Source: Tolypothrix tenuis PCC 7101
Lineage (GTDB): Bacteria > Cyanobacteriota > Cyanobacteriia > Cyanobacteriales > Nostocaceae
Reading direction: 5' to 3'
DNA length: 64,000 bases
NCBI RefSeq assembly: GCF_002368295.1
Contig: NZ_AP018248.1
Coordinates: 124,001-188,000, forward strand
A program made the translations under genes and the position numbers. Positions 35,699-45,482 of the stretch are shown piece after piece (positions within the stretch are counted from its first letter, which is position 1; every line of letters starts with the position of its first letter). Under the pieces are notes generated by a model. It did not search any database and was not told the DNA's origin. It saw only the letters and a list, made by a program, of their open reading frames with translations.

Positions 35699-37177
35699 TT
35701 ACCACTTGTGTCTGATCCAATCGTAAATTTCTATATATTCGCCTCCAGGAATATTCCACGAGTAGTCATACTCCATACCCTGAATAGCTAATTGACGAAA
35801 CTCTTCAGGCGAGTAATTCCACAAATCAATAGCCCGACTCATGGCTGATTCCAGCGCCTGATTATCGCTTTGATAAAACACAAAACCATTGCGTTTTTCT
35901 AGTGGGAGATTTTCGTCGTAGTTACGGTCAAATACTGTATTTACTAATCCACCTACACCGCGCACAATGGGTACTGTGCCGTACTTTAAGCCAATCATTT
36001 GAGTTAACCCACAAGGTTCATAATTACTGGGGACAACAATCATATCTGCCCCGGCATAAATTAAGTGGGATAATTCTTCATTAAAGCCCAGTTCTAAATG
36101 TACATCTGGGTTGTTATTTAAAAATTGTTTCTCATGTTGGAATTTAGCATTAATTGCTGGTTCTGTTGCTGAACCGAGTAATACAAATTGTGCTCCTTTA
36201 TTGAGAGCATAATAAATAGCGTGATGTACAAGATGCACGCCTTTTTGGTTATCTAAACGACCAATGTAAGCAACAATTGGTTTATCTTCTTGGCGGAGTA
36301 AAAGCCGCTCTTGTAAAGCTTTTTTGTTATCAAATTTTTTGTCAAAATCGTCCTTGCTATAGTGAGAGGGAATGTAGCGGTCGATTTTTGGATTCCAAAA
36401 ATCGTAATCGATACCGTTCAGCACTCCACGGAATTTATCTCTATGCAAATGCAAAGTATGCCCCAAACCACAACCTACATCGCTTGTACTGGCTTCCCAA
36501 GCGTGGTTAGGTGAAACTGTTGTGAAAGCGTTAGAGTAAACAATACCCGCCTTCATAAAATTAATGGCAAAGGGATTGAAGTTGTCACGCAGTTTATCGT
36601 ATTGGAAGTAATATTCTGGGCGATTTAAACCTGTAGCTTCGAGAGTTTCTACACCTCCCATTCCCTGATGTTTAAAGTTGTGAATGGTGTAACAAGCTCG
36701 CTGATACTCCATGCCATAGTACTTGTACATTTCACTGAGCATGACTGGTACTAAGCCTGTTTGCCAATCATGACAATGGATGACATCAGGACGCTTATTA
36801 CTTTGTAGTAAAAACTCCAAAGCGGCTTTGCTAAAAAATGCAAAGCGCATATTATCATCATCACAACCGTAATAGCAGCCACGGTTGAAGAAATTATCTT
36901 GAGAGTGGGGTTCAATAAAGAAACACACTCGTCCGTGTACCCAACCACAGTATACCGAGCAGTTAATTGCCCCACCATACCAGGGTACCGATAAATTACG
37001 ATAGGCATCGTGCAGACCCCAAATATGGTCATAGCGCATACAGTCATATTTGGGCAAAATTAGCTCGACGCAATGTCCGCGAATCTCTAATTCCCGACTC
37101 AGTCCGTAGACAACATCCCCTAATCCTCCTGCTTTAATTACAGGAGCACATTCCGAGGCAATCTGTACAATGTACAT
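35699..37177 (-). CDS. glgA: glycogen synthase (GlgA)
   Basis: This 492-residue GT5 glycosyltransferase would elongate glycogen from ADP-glucose. The ADP-glucose binding loop KAGGLGDVVYGLSREL is near the N-terminus, HCHDWQTGLVP in the first domain, GRLDNQKGVHL and the C-terminal catalytic EPCGLTQMIGLKYGTVPI with GGLVNTV. The start at 37177 (MYIVQIASECAP) fits the family and has GAGGA upstream; six extra codons (MKRGLG) precede it in frame. Cyanobacteria often carry two GlgA isoforms; sequence features like CYYGCDDDNMRF point to the GlgA2-like branch, though this is a weak judgement. It is transcribed alone. Confidence 0.93.
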   Translation of the reverse strand: MYIVQIASECAPVIKAGGLGDVVYGLSRELEIRGHCVELILPKYDCMRYDHIWGLHDAYRNLSVPWYGGAINCSVYCGWVHGRVCFFIEPHSQDNFFNRGCYYGCDDDNMRFAFFSKAALEFLLQSNKRPDVIHCHDWQTGLVPVMLSEMYKYYGMEYQRACYTIHNFKHQGMGGVETLEATGLNRPEYYFQYDKLRDNFNPFAINFMKAGIVYSNAFTTVSPNHAWEASTSDVGCGLGHTLHLHRDKFRGVLNGIDYDFWNPKIDRYIPSHYSKDDFDKKFDNKKALQERLLLRQEDKPIVAYIGRLDNQKGVHLVHHAIYYALNKGAQFVLLGSATEPAINAKFQHEKQFLNNNPDVHLELGFNEELSHLIYAGADMIVVPSNYEPCGLTQMIGLKYGTVPIVRGVGGLVNTVFDRNYDENLPLEKRNGFVFYQSDNQALESAMSRAIDLWNYSPEEFRQLAIQGMEYDYSWNIPGGEYIEIYDWIRHKW

Positions 37178-37744
37178 CCCTAGTCCTCGCTTCACAAAAG
37201 TTCATTTTTACTATATTCTGATCAGTACATGAAAAATGTACTCATTGACACCTGATTAGTTGAATGATAAGTAAAAAAAGTTAAACACCCATCTAACAAT
37301 AATTAAATCTATTAGCATTGATGCAAAATTATGCAATTTGCAAGATGCGATATATTCCTATGGATATGCTAGCTATTTGTCAGGAATTGTTTACATTTTA
37401 GTGTCACTGGTAAAGATATAGAAGAGAACGCTTACCAGGTAATAGAGACAAAATTACCTGTAGTTCAACAATCCAATGAACTCGAATAATTTCCAATATT
37501 TAGTTTGTATTATTAGGGCGAAAAAGATACATTAGTTACAATATTTATTATTTACAGGTAATAAGTAACTGCAATTTACAATAACTTACTATAAAAATCC
37601 GATTTGACTTCTGAAAAAAGCTCAGAACTGATGCGTTACGCTATCGCTAACGCATCCTACGTGAACTGCCTCTCCTACGTGAACTTAAAAAATCTATAGT
37701 TGCTAATACTATTATAAAATTATCAAAAAATTCTTAACTACGAA
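37178..37744. other. 567-base gap upstream of glgA
   Basis: It is AT-rich and contains a dispersed repeat (about 37628-37686, with two CCTACGTGAAC words and a GATGCGTTACGC/GCTAACGCATC hairpin). It should hold the glgA promoter, but none was clearly recognised. Confidence 0.6.
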
Positions 37745-39373
37745 TTACGAATTACCTTGCATTTTTGTTTGATAAACTTTCACTAAACGATTAATACCTT
37801 TGAAGGTGTAACTACCCATTTCATGAAAGTCTATAGGTTGGGAAAGCATATTGTAAGTTTCTTCACTAATTACACATTCACCAGTAGGACAAATTGGTTC
37901 CATACGGGCGGCTAGGTTAATAGTAGCGCCTAAAGCTGTATACTCAACCCGTTGAGAACTGCCAACATCCCCGACAACGGCTTTACCGCTATTCACAGCG
38001 ATGCGTAATTGTAGCGGTTCTTGCCAAAAACCATTGAGATTAAGACGCTCTAAGCGAGTTAGCATACCTTTAGCCGCAGCAGTGGCGCGCTCGGCATGAT
38101 CTGGTTGCGGTTCTGGAGCGCCAAAGAATGCCATAATACAATCGCCAATATATTTATCTAAAGTGCCACCATAGGTAAATACCTCTTGTAGCATTTCTTC
38201 AAATAAACTATTGAGTAATTGCGCGATCGCAGTTGGTGTTACTCTTTCTGAAATAGCGGTAAAACCTACCAAATCTGCAAATAAAATGCTAATTTCGCTC
38301 TCTTCAGGTGGTAAACGTCCATCTGGTAACTTACCGACAGAAATTAGCTGTTGAACTACAGCCGGAGAATGATAGCGTTCTAATCTGTGACGAATTACTT
38401 CTTCTTGCTTGAGTCTATCTAGCAGTAACCAGCGCTGAACGCTAGAAGCCACAAGGTTGGCTAAAGCCGAAAAAAAGCTGAGTTCTTCTTCGCCTTCATT
38501 CGCCCAATGGTAAGAAGAAAGATGAGCATCAGCGTAGAGAACACCCACAACTTTATTTTCATCCCATAAAGGCACCGCCATTACACTGCGAATACCTTTT
38601 ACTAAAATGCTGTGTTCTCCAGCAAAGCGTTCATCTTTATGGGTATCCGCAGATTGAATAACAACTTTTTCTTCAAATACTTTTTGACAGATACTGCGGC
38701 TGATCCAACTACCATCAGGAGGCAGATTTTCCTGTTGAATGAGGTTGCGCGTTGCCGCATTAATTAATTCTAGATTACCGCCGCCAGCAACATCTATTAA
38801 TAATGCCAAGCGATCGATGCTATCCAGGTAACGGAAAACGACTTGTTGTACCTGGAAGAAAATCTCTTCTATGGAAGTGGCTGCACAAAGATTTTTGGCA
38901 ATATCTACCAAATCTTTCAATCTGGCAATAGTTTTATCCTTATTATTATTGATATCGCCATCTTTGCTATCGGCTTCTATCCATTGCTGTTGCAGTTGCT
39001 TGACGTTACGCAATATGGTTTTTTGATCGGCAGCATTCGTAGTTGTACTTTGCTGAACTACTGATTGTGTATGAGGAGTGATTACCAATACTACTAAACT
39101 CACATTACCCAACCAAACAACGTCTCCGTGATGCAACTGTTGCGGACGAGTCAGCAGACGTTCATTTACCTGTGTGCCATTTTTGCTACCCAAATCCTCA
39201 ATAGTCCACACATCATCACCCGTTTTCACAATTTGAGCATGAGTCCGGGAAACCCCACCAGAAGGCAAGTATAAATTACATTCTGGTAACCTGCCGATAG
39301 TGAATACATCTTGATCAACTGAAACAACGGTTTCAGTATCTCCATCTTGTAGACGCAGTTTGAGTTCAGTCAT
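37745..39373 (-). CDS. FHA-GAF adenylate cyclase (class III)
   Basis: This 542-residue protein starts with an FHA domain that binds phosphothreonine (GRLPECNLYL, SRTHAQI, DLGSKNGTQVN; residues about 20-95), then a GAF domain (about 180-310), then a class III nucleotide cyclase domain (about 355-535). The cyclase keeps the two metal-binding aspartates (ILFADLVGF and YIGDCIMAFFG), the purine-selecting lysine region (GGTLDKYIGD) and the transition-state residues NLAARM. The layout resembles Anabaena CyaD, which makes cAMP (from memory). The FHA domain suggests control by a Ser/Thr kinase, and such a kinase gene lies divergently 265 bases away. Confidence 0.9.
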   Translation of the reverse strand: MTELKLRLQDGDTETVVSVDQDVFTIGRLPECNLYLPSGGVSRTHAQIVKTGDDVWTIEDLGSKNGTQVNERLLTRPQQLHHGDVVWLGNVSLVVLVITPHTQSVVQQSTTTNAADQKTILRNVKQLQQQWIEADSKDGDINNNKDKTIARLKDLVDIAKNLCAATSIEEIFFQVQQVVFRYLDSIDRLALLIDVAGGGNLELINAATRNLIQQENLPPDGSWISRSICQKVFEEKVVIQSADTHKDERFAGEHSILVKGIRSVMAVPLWDENKVVGVLYADAHLSSYHWANEGEEELSFFSALANLVASSVQRWLLLDRLKQEEVIRHRLERYHSPAVVQQLISVGKLPDGRLPPEESEISILFADLVGFTAISERVTPTAIAQLLNSLFEEMLQEVFTYGGTLDKYIGDCIMAFFGAPEPQPDHAERATAAAKGMLTRLERLNLNGFWQEPLQLRIAVNSGKAVVGDVGSSQRVEYTALGATINLAARMEPICPTGECVISEETYNMLSQPIDFHEMGSYTFKGINRLVKVYQTKMQGNS

Positions 39374-39638
39374 GTGTGTGAGATATTTATCCTGGTATCT
39401 GGGGTTCTAGCATTTTTGGGCCAGGGTATACCCAAGGGTTAGCTCTGGGCTTTATATTTATGACACTGTTATTAGCATTCCGACAACTATATGTACAACT
39501 TTATGTCCTGAATATAGTGAATATTCCGAAACAATTATATTCAGATATACATCAGTGTTAGGGGGAAAATCGTAATAAACTTCTTCATTTAGGAAAAAGT
39601 GTATTCTAGTTAACAGTTAACCGCAGCCCAGCTATACC

Positions 39639-41117
39639 ATGATCGGCAGATTACTAGACCAGCGTTACCAAGTGGTCGAATTATTAGGCAAAGGCGGATT
39701 TGGTCATACTTATGTAGCCTTAGACACTCGCCGTCCTGGAAACCCCACTTGTATTGTCAAACATCTCAAACCTATTAGTAGCGATCGCGAATTCTTGCTA
39801 ACGGCGAGACATTTGTTTAATAGGGAAGCTGAAAGTTTAGAAAATCTCGGTCATCATGACCAAATTCCTCGGCTTTTAGCTTACTTTGAGGAAGAAGAAG
39901 AATTCTATTTAGTACAGGAATTGATTGCTGGCAATCCATTGTCATCGGAAATGGCAGCTGGTAGGTGGAATGAAGCGCAGGTAATTCAACTGCTACAAGA
40001 TGTTTTACCGATTTTAGAATTTATCCATAATCAAGGTGTAATTCATCGAGATATCAAACCCGATAACTTAATTCGCCGTACTGCTGACAATAAAATAGTT
40101 TTGGTTGATTTTGGCGCAGTGAAGCAAATTAAAAGCTACTCACTGATGACTCCAGAACAGCTACAAAATGATACAGTTCCAGTGGGTACACCTGGGTATA
40201 TGCCAAGTGAACAAGGGCAAGGTAGACCACGCCCTTGTAGTGACATTTATGCCCTAGGTATGACTTGTATTCAAGCGCTGACAGGCTTAAATCCCAAGCA
40301 ATTTGGCGAAGATGCGACTAGTGGCGAAATATTATGGCAGCATCACGCCCAAGTTAGTGAGCAATTAGCATCTGTGTTAAATAAAATGGTGCGGCATTAC
40401 TTTAAATTCCGTTACCAAACAGCAACTGAAGCACTGCAAGCAGTTGCTACAATTACCAATGCGAATACACCCGCAGCTGTAGCAGCTGTTGTAGGTCAAG
40501 TAATGGGTCACTATTTAAAAGATGGCTATGTGACTGCAACCAAAGTCATGCACTATCTACAAGAACTGGCTAAACCTAGCTATACTCCCCCAGATAACGG
40601 CACAAATAGCGCTACACCACAAGCATTTACAAATGCTTCTACTTTACGTGCCCCAGACGCAGAGCATCAACTTTCAACTACTACTTTAAATAATCCCACG
40701 CGATCGCCTAGCGTTTTACAACCAGGCTGGGGTTCTGTAGCTCAATCATCCCAAAAATTGCGCTGGCTGATTGGTTCTGGCGCTGCGATCGCATTAGTTG
40801 CTATGGGGATTGTATCTGCTAATAACTCCCAAAAAATCGCTTCCAAACCTGCTCAAAATCAAGTGAAGCCAGTTGCAACTGCTAATACTCCGACAAATAA
40901 ACCTGCTGCTGAACAGAAACAAGGTTGTCTTGTAGTTGTGAGTTCCTCAAACTTACGTTCTTTATCTGGTTCGGGACAGCGCAAAACAGGAAAAGTAGTC
41001 AAAGCCGGTACTCAGGTAACAACTACCGGGAGAACAGAAGGCGGCTGGGTAGAAATTAGTTCTCCCGAACCCGGCTGGATTTGGAAAACCCGCATGAGGG
41101 ATAGTTGTAGGAAGTAG
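39639..41117 (+). CDS. membrane Ser/Thr protein kinase with periplasmic SH3 domain
   Basis: This 492-residue protein has an intact Hanks-type kinase domain (residues about 10-270): glycine loop LGKGGFGHTYVA, IVKHLKP lysine, VIHRDIKPDN, VDFGAVKQ and GTPGYMPSEQ. A Thr/Pro-rich linker leads to one transmembrane helix (LIGSGAAIALVAMGIVSA, about 378-395) and a C-terminal bacterial SH3-like domain (SSNLRSLSGSGQ, about 430-488) that would lie in the periplasm. It is divergent from the FHA-containing cyclase, which makes that protein a plausible substrate (inference). The 3' end runs into a heptamer array. Confidence 0.92.
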   Translation: MIGRLLDQRYQVVELLGKGGFGHTYVALDTRRPGNPTCIVKHLKPISSDREFLLTARHLFNREAESLENLGHHDQIPRLLAYFEEEEEFYLVQELIAGNPLSSEMAAGRWNEAQVIQLLQDVLPILEFIHNQGVIHRDIKPDNLIRRTADNKIVLVDFGAVKQIKSYSLMTPEQLQNDTVPVGTPGYMPSEQGQGRPRPCSDIYALGMTCIQALTGLNPKQFGEDATSGEILWQHHAQVSEQLASVLNKMVRHYFKFRYQTATEALQAVATITNANTPAAVAAVVGQVMGHYLKDGYVTATKVMHYLQELAKPSYTPPDNGTNSATPQAFTNASTLRAPDAEHQLSTTTLNNPTRSPSVLQPGWGSVAQSSQKLRWLIGSGAAIALVAMGIVSANNSQKIASKPAQNQVKPVATANTPTNKPAAEQKQGCLVVVSSSNLRSLSGSGQRKTGKVVKAGTQVTTTGRTEGGWVEISSPEPGWIWKTRMRDSCRK

Positions 41118-41118
41118 G

Positions 41119-41262
41119 GGTTGGGGACTGGGGACTGGGGACTGGGGACTGGGGATTGGGGATGAGGGAGATGAGGGGACAAGGGGAAATAACAAACACC
41201 CAATTACCAATTACCAATTACCAAACACCAAACACCAAACACCAAACACCAAACACCAAATT
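41119..41262. repeat. heptamer arrays GGGACTG and ACCAAAC
   Basis: Five copies of GGGACTG-type units (41121-41162) are followed by AATTACC units and then by about six ACCAAAC units (41196-41258). They fill the whole space between two convergent genes. Confidence 0.85.
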
Positions 41263-41734
41263 ACCTACAACGCCCTTCTGTATTACAGGCAATTTTTTGT
41301 TGACGTTGGGTGATTATTGTTTTTAAGTTGGGTCTTCCTGTGACAGCTAGTCGCCAGTTTGCCCAAATTCCATAGAGAAAATCTGCGATCGCACCAATTA
41401 CTGGTAACTTAGTGAGGCTATAGACCCAGCCCATACCTAAAATTTCGTAAATACGACGAAATACTTCTATATTTTTTACGAGTGTGCCATCTGGTAAGAC
41501 TGCATGGATGCGTCCCATTGCTGTTTCATAGTCAACTCCGCCATGTGCTTCGGGGTTGTAGTTATCGTTGGCGATATCTACAAAATTTACTAATCCTCGT
41601 CCAGCATCCCGTTTTTGCAGAAAATTCACTTCGCGCATACATAAAGGACATTCACCGTCATACAGTAGTTCGATTTGCCATGAGGGTGAAGTCACCGCAT
41701 CATAACTGTAACTTTGGGTATTGGCTGAGGACAT
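41261..41734 (-). CDS. DCC-family thiol-disulfide oxidoreductase-like protein
   Basis: This protein of about 157 residues has the family-defining motif LLYDGECPLCMREVNFL, with a thioredoxin-like C-x2-C, and the typical GWVYSLTKLPVIGAIADFLY region. DCC/DUF393 proteins are small, mostly uncharacterised thiol proteins found near membrane and cytochrome genes. The ATG at 41734 was chosen because the family begins close to there; the frame stays open upstream to 41833, adding 33 basic residues with no clear ribosome site. A heptamer array directly follows its 3' end, and ndhD is divergent. Confidence 0.82.
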   Translation of the reverse strand: MSSANTQSYSYDAVTSPSWQIELLYDGECPLCMREVNFLQKRDAGRGLVNFVDIANDNYNPEAHGGVDYETAMGRIHAVLPDGTLVKNIEVFRRIYEILGMGWVYSLTKLPVIGAIADFLYGIWANWRLAVTGRPNLKTIITQRQQKIACNTEGRCR

Positions 41735-41940
41735 AGATAATTTTCTATTAAGATTTGTATACTTAACATATTTTAAGAAAATTTTTTGTACTTCATCCAT
41801 TGAGAATTTTTTGATGATTTTGACAACCATCAATAGAATGTAGATTTATCTATGCCTAAAGAAGTAAATATTTATTCATATTTGTTAACAAAGCCTAGTA
41901 GAATAGCTTTATTCACAGATAAGTATTTTTTCTCATTGAC

Positions 41941-43629
41941 ATGATAGCGGCTCAATTTCCTTGGCTTACCGCGATTGTCCTACTACCACTGGTTGCTTCC
42001 CTGCTCATCCCTGTGCTGCCTGATAAAGATGGCAAGCGCGTGCGGTGGTATGCCCTAGGTGTAGGTATCGCAGATTTTGTTTTGATGTGCTACGCCTTTT
42101 GGAAGCATTACGATACCAGTAGTGCTAGTTTTCAACTCGTGGAAAGTTATGCCTGGATGCCGCAGTTAGGTCTTAGCTGGGCAGTATCGGTTGATGGGTT
42201 ATCATTCCCGTTGGTGCTGTTAGCAGGCTTTGTGACAACACTGTCAATGTTTTCCGCTTGGCGAGTCGATCGCAGACCCAAGTTATTTTACTTTCTGATG
42301 CTGGTGCTGTATGCAGCACAGATAGGGGTATTTGTTGCTAAAGACTTGCTACTGTTTTTCATCATGTGGGAAGTCGAGTTGATTCCTGTCTATCTACTCG
42401 TCTGCATTTGGGGTGGACAGAAGCGTCGTTACGCAGCCACAAAATTCTTACTATATACTGCAGCTGCTTCTATATTTATTCTTGTGGCAGCGCTGGCAAT
42501 GGCGCTCTACGGTGGCGGTACAATGACTTTTGATATTACCGCCTTGGGGATGAAAGATTACCCCATAGCTCTAGAATTGCTGTTATATGCGGGATTGTTA
42601 ATTGCTTTTGGTGTGAAGCTGGCTATTTTCCCGATGCATACTTGGTTGCCTGATGCTCACGGTGAAGCATCTGCGCCTGTATCAATGATTTTGGCAGGTG
42701 TGCTATTGAAAATGGGCGGTTATGGCTTAATCCGCTTAAATCTTGAACTTTTACCCAATGCTCATGTTTACTTTGCACCTGTAATTGCAATTCTGGGCGT
42801 AGTCAACATTATCTACGGGGCGTTAAACTCCTTTGCTCAGACAAACATGAAGCGTCGCTTGGCGTACTCTTCAATTTCGCACATGGGTTTTGTCCTGCTA
42901 GGAATTGCATCCTTCACCGATTTGGGAATCAACGGTGCGATGTTGCAGATGATTTCCCACGGTTTGATTGCATCGCTGCTGTTCTTCCTTGCAGGGGTAA
43001 CTTATGACCGCACCCACACAATGGCGATGAACGAAATGGGTGGTATGGGTCAAGCAATGCCCAAAGTATTTGCTTTAATTACTATCGGCGCGATGGCTTC
43101 TCTGGCGCTTCCGGGGATGAGTGGCTTTGCTGGTGAACTGTCAGTTTTCTTGGGTATCACCACCAGCGATGTTTACAGTTCCACTTTCTGCACAGTTACA
43201 GTTTTCTTAGCTGCAGTGGGAGTTATTCTCACACCAATTTATCTGCTTTCCATGTTACGCCAAGTGTTCTACGGCACTGGTAAAGCACTAACCTGCGACC
43301 TATCAGATGCAGGCTTGAAGAATCAGGAAGCAGATGAAGCGGTTTGTTTTGGTACAGATTGCGTTCTACCTACGGAAGCAGTATACAGAGATGCTAATGC
43401 TCGTGAAGTGTTTATTGCTGCCTGCTTTATCGTACTGATTGTTGGAATTGGCTTCTATCCTAAAGTTGCTATGCAAATGTACGATGTGAAGACTGTAGCA
43501 GTGAATACTCAAGTTCGCCAATCTTATACCATCATCTCCCAAGCGAACCCCCAGATTTATGCTAGTGGCTTGTTAACACCAAAAATTGCAGAACCTGAGG
43601 TAGCACCTGTTTTAGCAACGATGAAGTAA
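41941..43629 (+). CDS. ndhD: NAD(P)H-quinone oxidoreductase chain 4 (NdhD)
   Basis: This 562-residue antiporter-like subunit of NDH-1 has about 14 transmembrane helices. Typical motifs are LLFFIMWEVELIPVYLLVC (essential Glu in the fifth helix), KLAIFPMHTWLPDAHGEAS (Lys helix plus the PDAHGEA motif), and MKRRLAYSSISHMGF. It looks like an NdhD1/NdhD2-type subunit of the respiratory/cyclic complex rather than the CO2-uptake NdhD3/4 types, but this is not decided by motif. It stands alone and ends at a strong terminator made of two HIP1 octamers. Confidence 0.94.
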   Translation: MIAAQFPWLTAIVLLPLVASLLIPVLPDKDGKRVRWYALGVGIADFVLMCYAFWKHYDTSSASFQLVESYAWMPQLGLSWAVSVDGLSFPLVLLAGFVTTLSMFSAWRVDRRPKLFYFLMLVLYAAQIGVFVAKDLLLFFIMWEVELIPVYLLVCIWGGQKRRYAATKFLLYTAAASIFILVAALAMALYGGGTMTFDITALGMKDYPIALELLLYAGLLIAFGVKLAIFPMHTWLPDAHGEASAPVSMILAGVLLKMGGYGLIRLNLELLPNAHVYFAPVIAILGVVNIIYGALNSFAQTNMKRRLAYSSISHMGFVLLGIASFTDLGINGAMLQMISHGLIASLLFFLAGVTYDRTHTMAMNEMGGMGQAMPKVFALITIGAMASLALPGMSGFAGELSVFLGITTSDVYSSTFCTVTVFLAAVGVILTPIYLLSMLRQVFYGTGKALTCDLSDAGLKNQEADEAVCFGTDCVLPTEAVYRDANAREVFIAACFIVLIVGIGFYPKVAMQMYDVKTVAVNTQVRQSYTIISQANPQIYASGLLTPKIAEPEVAPVLATMK

Positions 43630-43660
43630 GCTTTCCCATCTAGATTATCTGTCGAAGCGT

Positions 43661-43695
43661 AGCGATCGCTCTTTTGTAGGGCGATCGCTTTTTTT
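43661..43695 (+). terminator. terminator built from two HIP1 octamers
   Basis: AGCGATCGC (43661-43669) pairs with GCGATCGCT (43681-43689), followed by a run of seven T residues. It lies about 30 bases after the ndhD stop. Confidence 0.85.
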
Positions 43696-43697
43696 GG

Positions 43698-43793
43698 GAC
43701 TGGGGACTAGGGACTGGGGATTGGGGACTGGGGACTGGGGACTGGGGAAATAACTATTACCCATTACCCATTACCCATTACCAATTCCCAATT
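43698..43793. repeat. heptamer arrays GGGACTG and TTACCCA
   Basis: About seven GGGACTG-type units (43698-43748) are followed by four TTACCCA-type units (43754-43790). The array abuts the gatB stop codon on the other strand. Confidence 0.85.
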
Positions 43794-43796
43794 CTC

Positions 43797-45272
43797 CTAA
43801 GAATTCAACGCTTTCTCAACTAACTCATTAGTCAGCTTCGGATCGGCGCGTTTTTCGGTCTTTTTCAGAACTTGCCCAACAAAGAAGCCTTTGAGGTTAA
43901 CATTACCATTGCGGTATTTTTCCAGTTCTTTGGGATTGGCGGCGATTACTTCATCAACGATGGGTTGTAAGACAGCCGGATCACTGATGAGTTCTTGTCC
44001 AGCAAAAGCTTTCTCTGGCGGCACACCATTGAGCAAATCTGGTAACTTTTGTTTAGCTTGGGCGTTGCTGATTTTACCTTTTTCAATGCGAACAATTACA
44101 TCAGCGAGATTTTGGGGAGTCAAAGCAATTTCGCTGATGGTGAGTTTTTGCTTATTCAAATAAGCTGCGATATCTTGCGTAATCCAGTTTGCTGCGGCTT
44201 TAGCATTTGCACCAGCTGCGATCGCGGCTTCAAAATAGTCAGCAACGGGGCGATCCTCTGTCAAAACTCTGGTATCGTAAGCCGAAAGCCCTAAGTCAGT
44301 TTCATAACGATGGCGTTTTTGCGCGGGTAGTTCGGGAAGTTCGCCGCGCCAGTTGTTTAATTGTTCGTTAGAAACCTCAATGGGTGCTAAATCTGGTTCG
44401 GGGAAATAGCGGTAATCGCTAGAACCTTCCTTAGTCCGCATACTAACTGTACGTTGCGAACCTTCTTCCCACAGCCGTGTTTCTTGGATAATGCGTTCTC
44501 CAGCTTCTACAGCCGCAATTTGGCGTTCAATTTCGTATTCAATCGCCCTTTGGATGGCGTTGAATGAGTTCATGTTTTTAATCTCTACTTTTGTACCAAA
44601 CTCTTTTTGTCCTACAGGACGCACAGAGATATTGACATCGCAACGTAGAGAACCTTCTTGCATATTGCCATCGCTTACGCCCAGATAGCGTAAAATCCGC
44701 CGTAGTTCTTCAGCATATTCTGCTGCTTCTTGTCCAGAACGTAAATCAGGTTCCGAAACAATTTCTACCAAGGGGACACCCGCGCGATTGTAATCTACCA
44801 AAGAATAGGTAGAACCAGAAAGGCGATCGCTTCCGGCGTGTACTAATTTACCTGCATCTTCTTCCATGTGCAGCCGTGTAATCCCAATCCGTTTGCGAGT
44901 AGGGTTACCATCAGCATCTACCAATTCAATTTCTAACCAACCATGTTCAGCGATTGGCAAGTCATATTGAGATATTTGGTAATTTTTGGGTAAATCAGGA
45001 TAAAAATACTGTTTACGGTCAAATTTGCTATATTTTGCGATTTGGCAATTCAAAGCTAAACCCGCTTTGACCGCATATTCTAATACTTTTTGGTTGAGTA
45101 CAGGTAAAACCCCAGGTAAACCCATACAAATTGGGTCAATGTTACTATTGGGGTCACCACCGAATGCTGTAGAACTGCTAGAGAAAATCTTGGTGTTGGT
45201 ACTCAGCTGACAATGAGTTTCTAAACCAATAATCGCTTCGTATTCAGTTTTGACGGTTGTAGCAGAAGTCAT
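43797..45272 (-). CDS. gatB: Asp-tRNA(Asn)/Glu-tRNA(Gln) amidotransferase subunit B
   Basis: This 491-residue subunit of GatCAB binds mischarged tRNA and activates it for transamidation, so that Gln-tRNA(Gln) is made in organisms lacking GlnRS. The catalytic cradle is seen in IIGLETHCQLSTNTKIFSSS, YFYPDLPKNYQISQYD, and RLHMEEDAGKLVH. The helical YqeY-like tail ends with KKTEKRADPKLTNELVEKAL. Length is normal. gatA and gatC are not in the window, which is usual in cyanobacteria. Confidence 0.96.
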   Translation of the reverse strand: MTSATTVKTEYEAIIGLETHCQLSTNTKIFSSSSTAFGGDPNSNIDPICMGLPGVLPVLNQKVLEYAVKAGLALNCQIAKYSKFDRKQYFYPDLPKNYQISQYDLPIAEHGWLEIELVDADGNPTRKRIGITRLHMEEDAGKLVHAGSDRLSGSTYSLVDYNRAGVPLVEIVSEPDLRSGQEAAEYAEELRRILRYLGVSDGNMQEGSLRCDVNISVRPVGQKEFGTKVEIKNMNSFNAIQRAIEYEIERQIAAVEAGERIIQETRLWEEGSQRTVSMRTKEGSSDYRYFPEPDLAPIEVSNEQLNNWRGELPELPAQKRHRYETDLGLSAYDTRVLTEDRPVADYFEAAIAAGANAKAAANWITQDIAAYLNKQKLTISEIALTPQNLADVIVRIEKGKISNAQAKQKLPDLLNGVPPEKAFAGQELISDPAVLQPIVDEVIAANPKELEKYRNGNVNLKGFFVGQVLKKTEKRADPKLTNELVEKALNS

Positions 45273-45418
45273 AAAATCAAAAATCGGGCATAATCCTTCT
45301 TTAGGGTACTATTGTAGCTGTGTTATCAGTTCCCCTGAAGCCGGAAATGGTGTTGATTCCTCAACTAAAACCTTCAAAAAATACGAATGTTATTCTGAGC
45401 CTTAGTATAGATATGAAT

Positions 45419-45441
45419 TAGGGGCTAATCTCTAGCCCCTA
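45419..45441. terminator. perfect hairpin between gatB and the channel gene
   Basis: TAGGGGCTA and TAGCCCCTA (9-base arms, 5-base loop) lie about 40 bases beyond the stop of the TMEM175-like gene. There is no strong T run, so termination is only likely. Confidence 0.55.
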
Positions 45442-45482
45442 TCCATTAGTTATAGCAATCGCAACAATGGTATTGCGTTATC

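Noticed and set aside
40962..41210. Minus-strand frames over the kinase 3' end and the GGGACTG array
   Set aside because: They arise from the tandem repeat (PSPQSPVP pattern) and from the antisense of a real gene.
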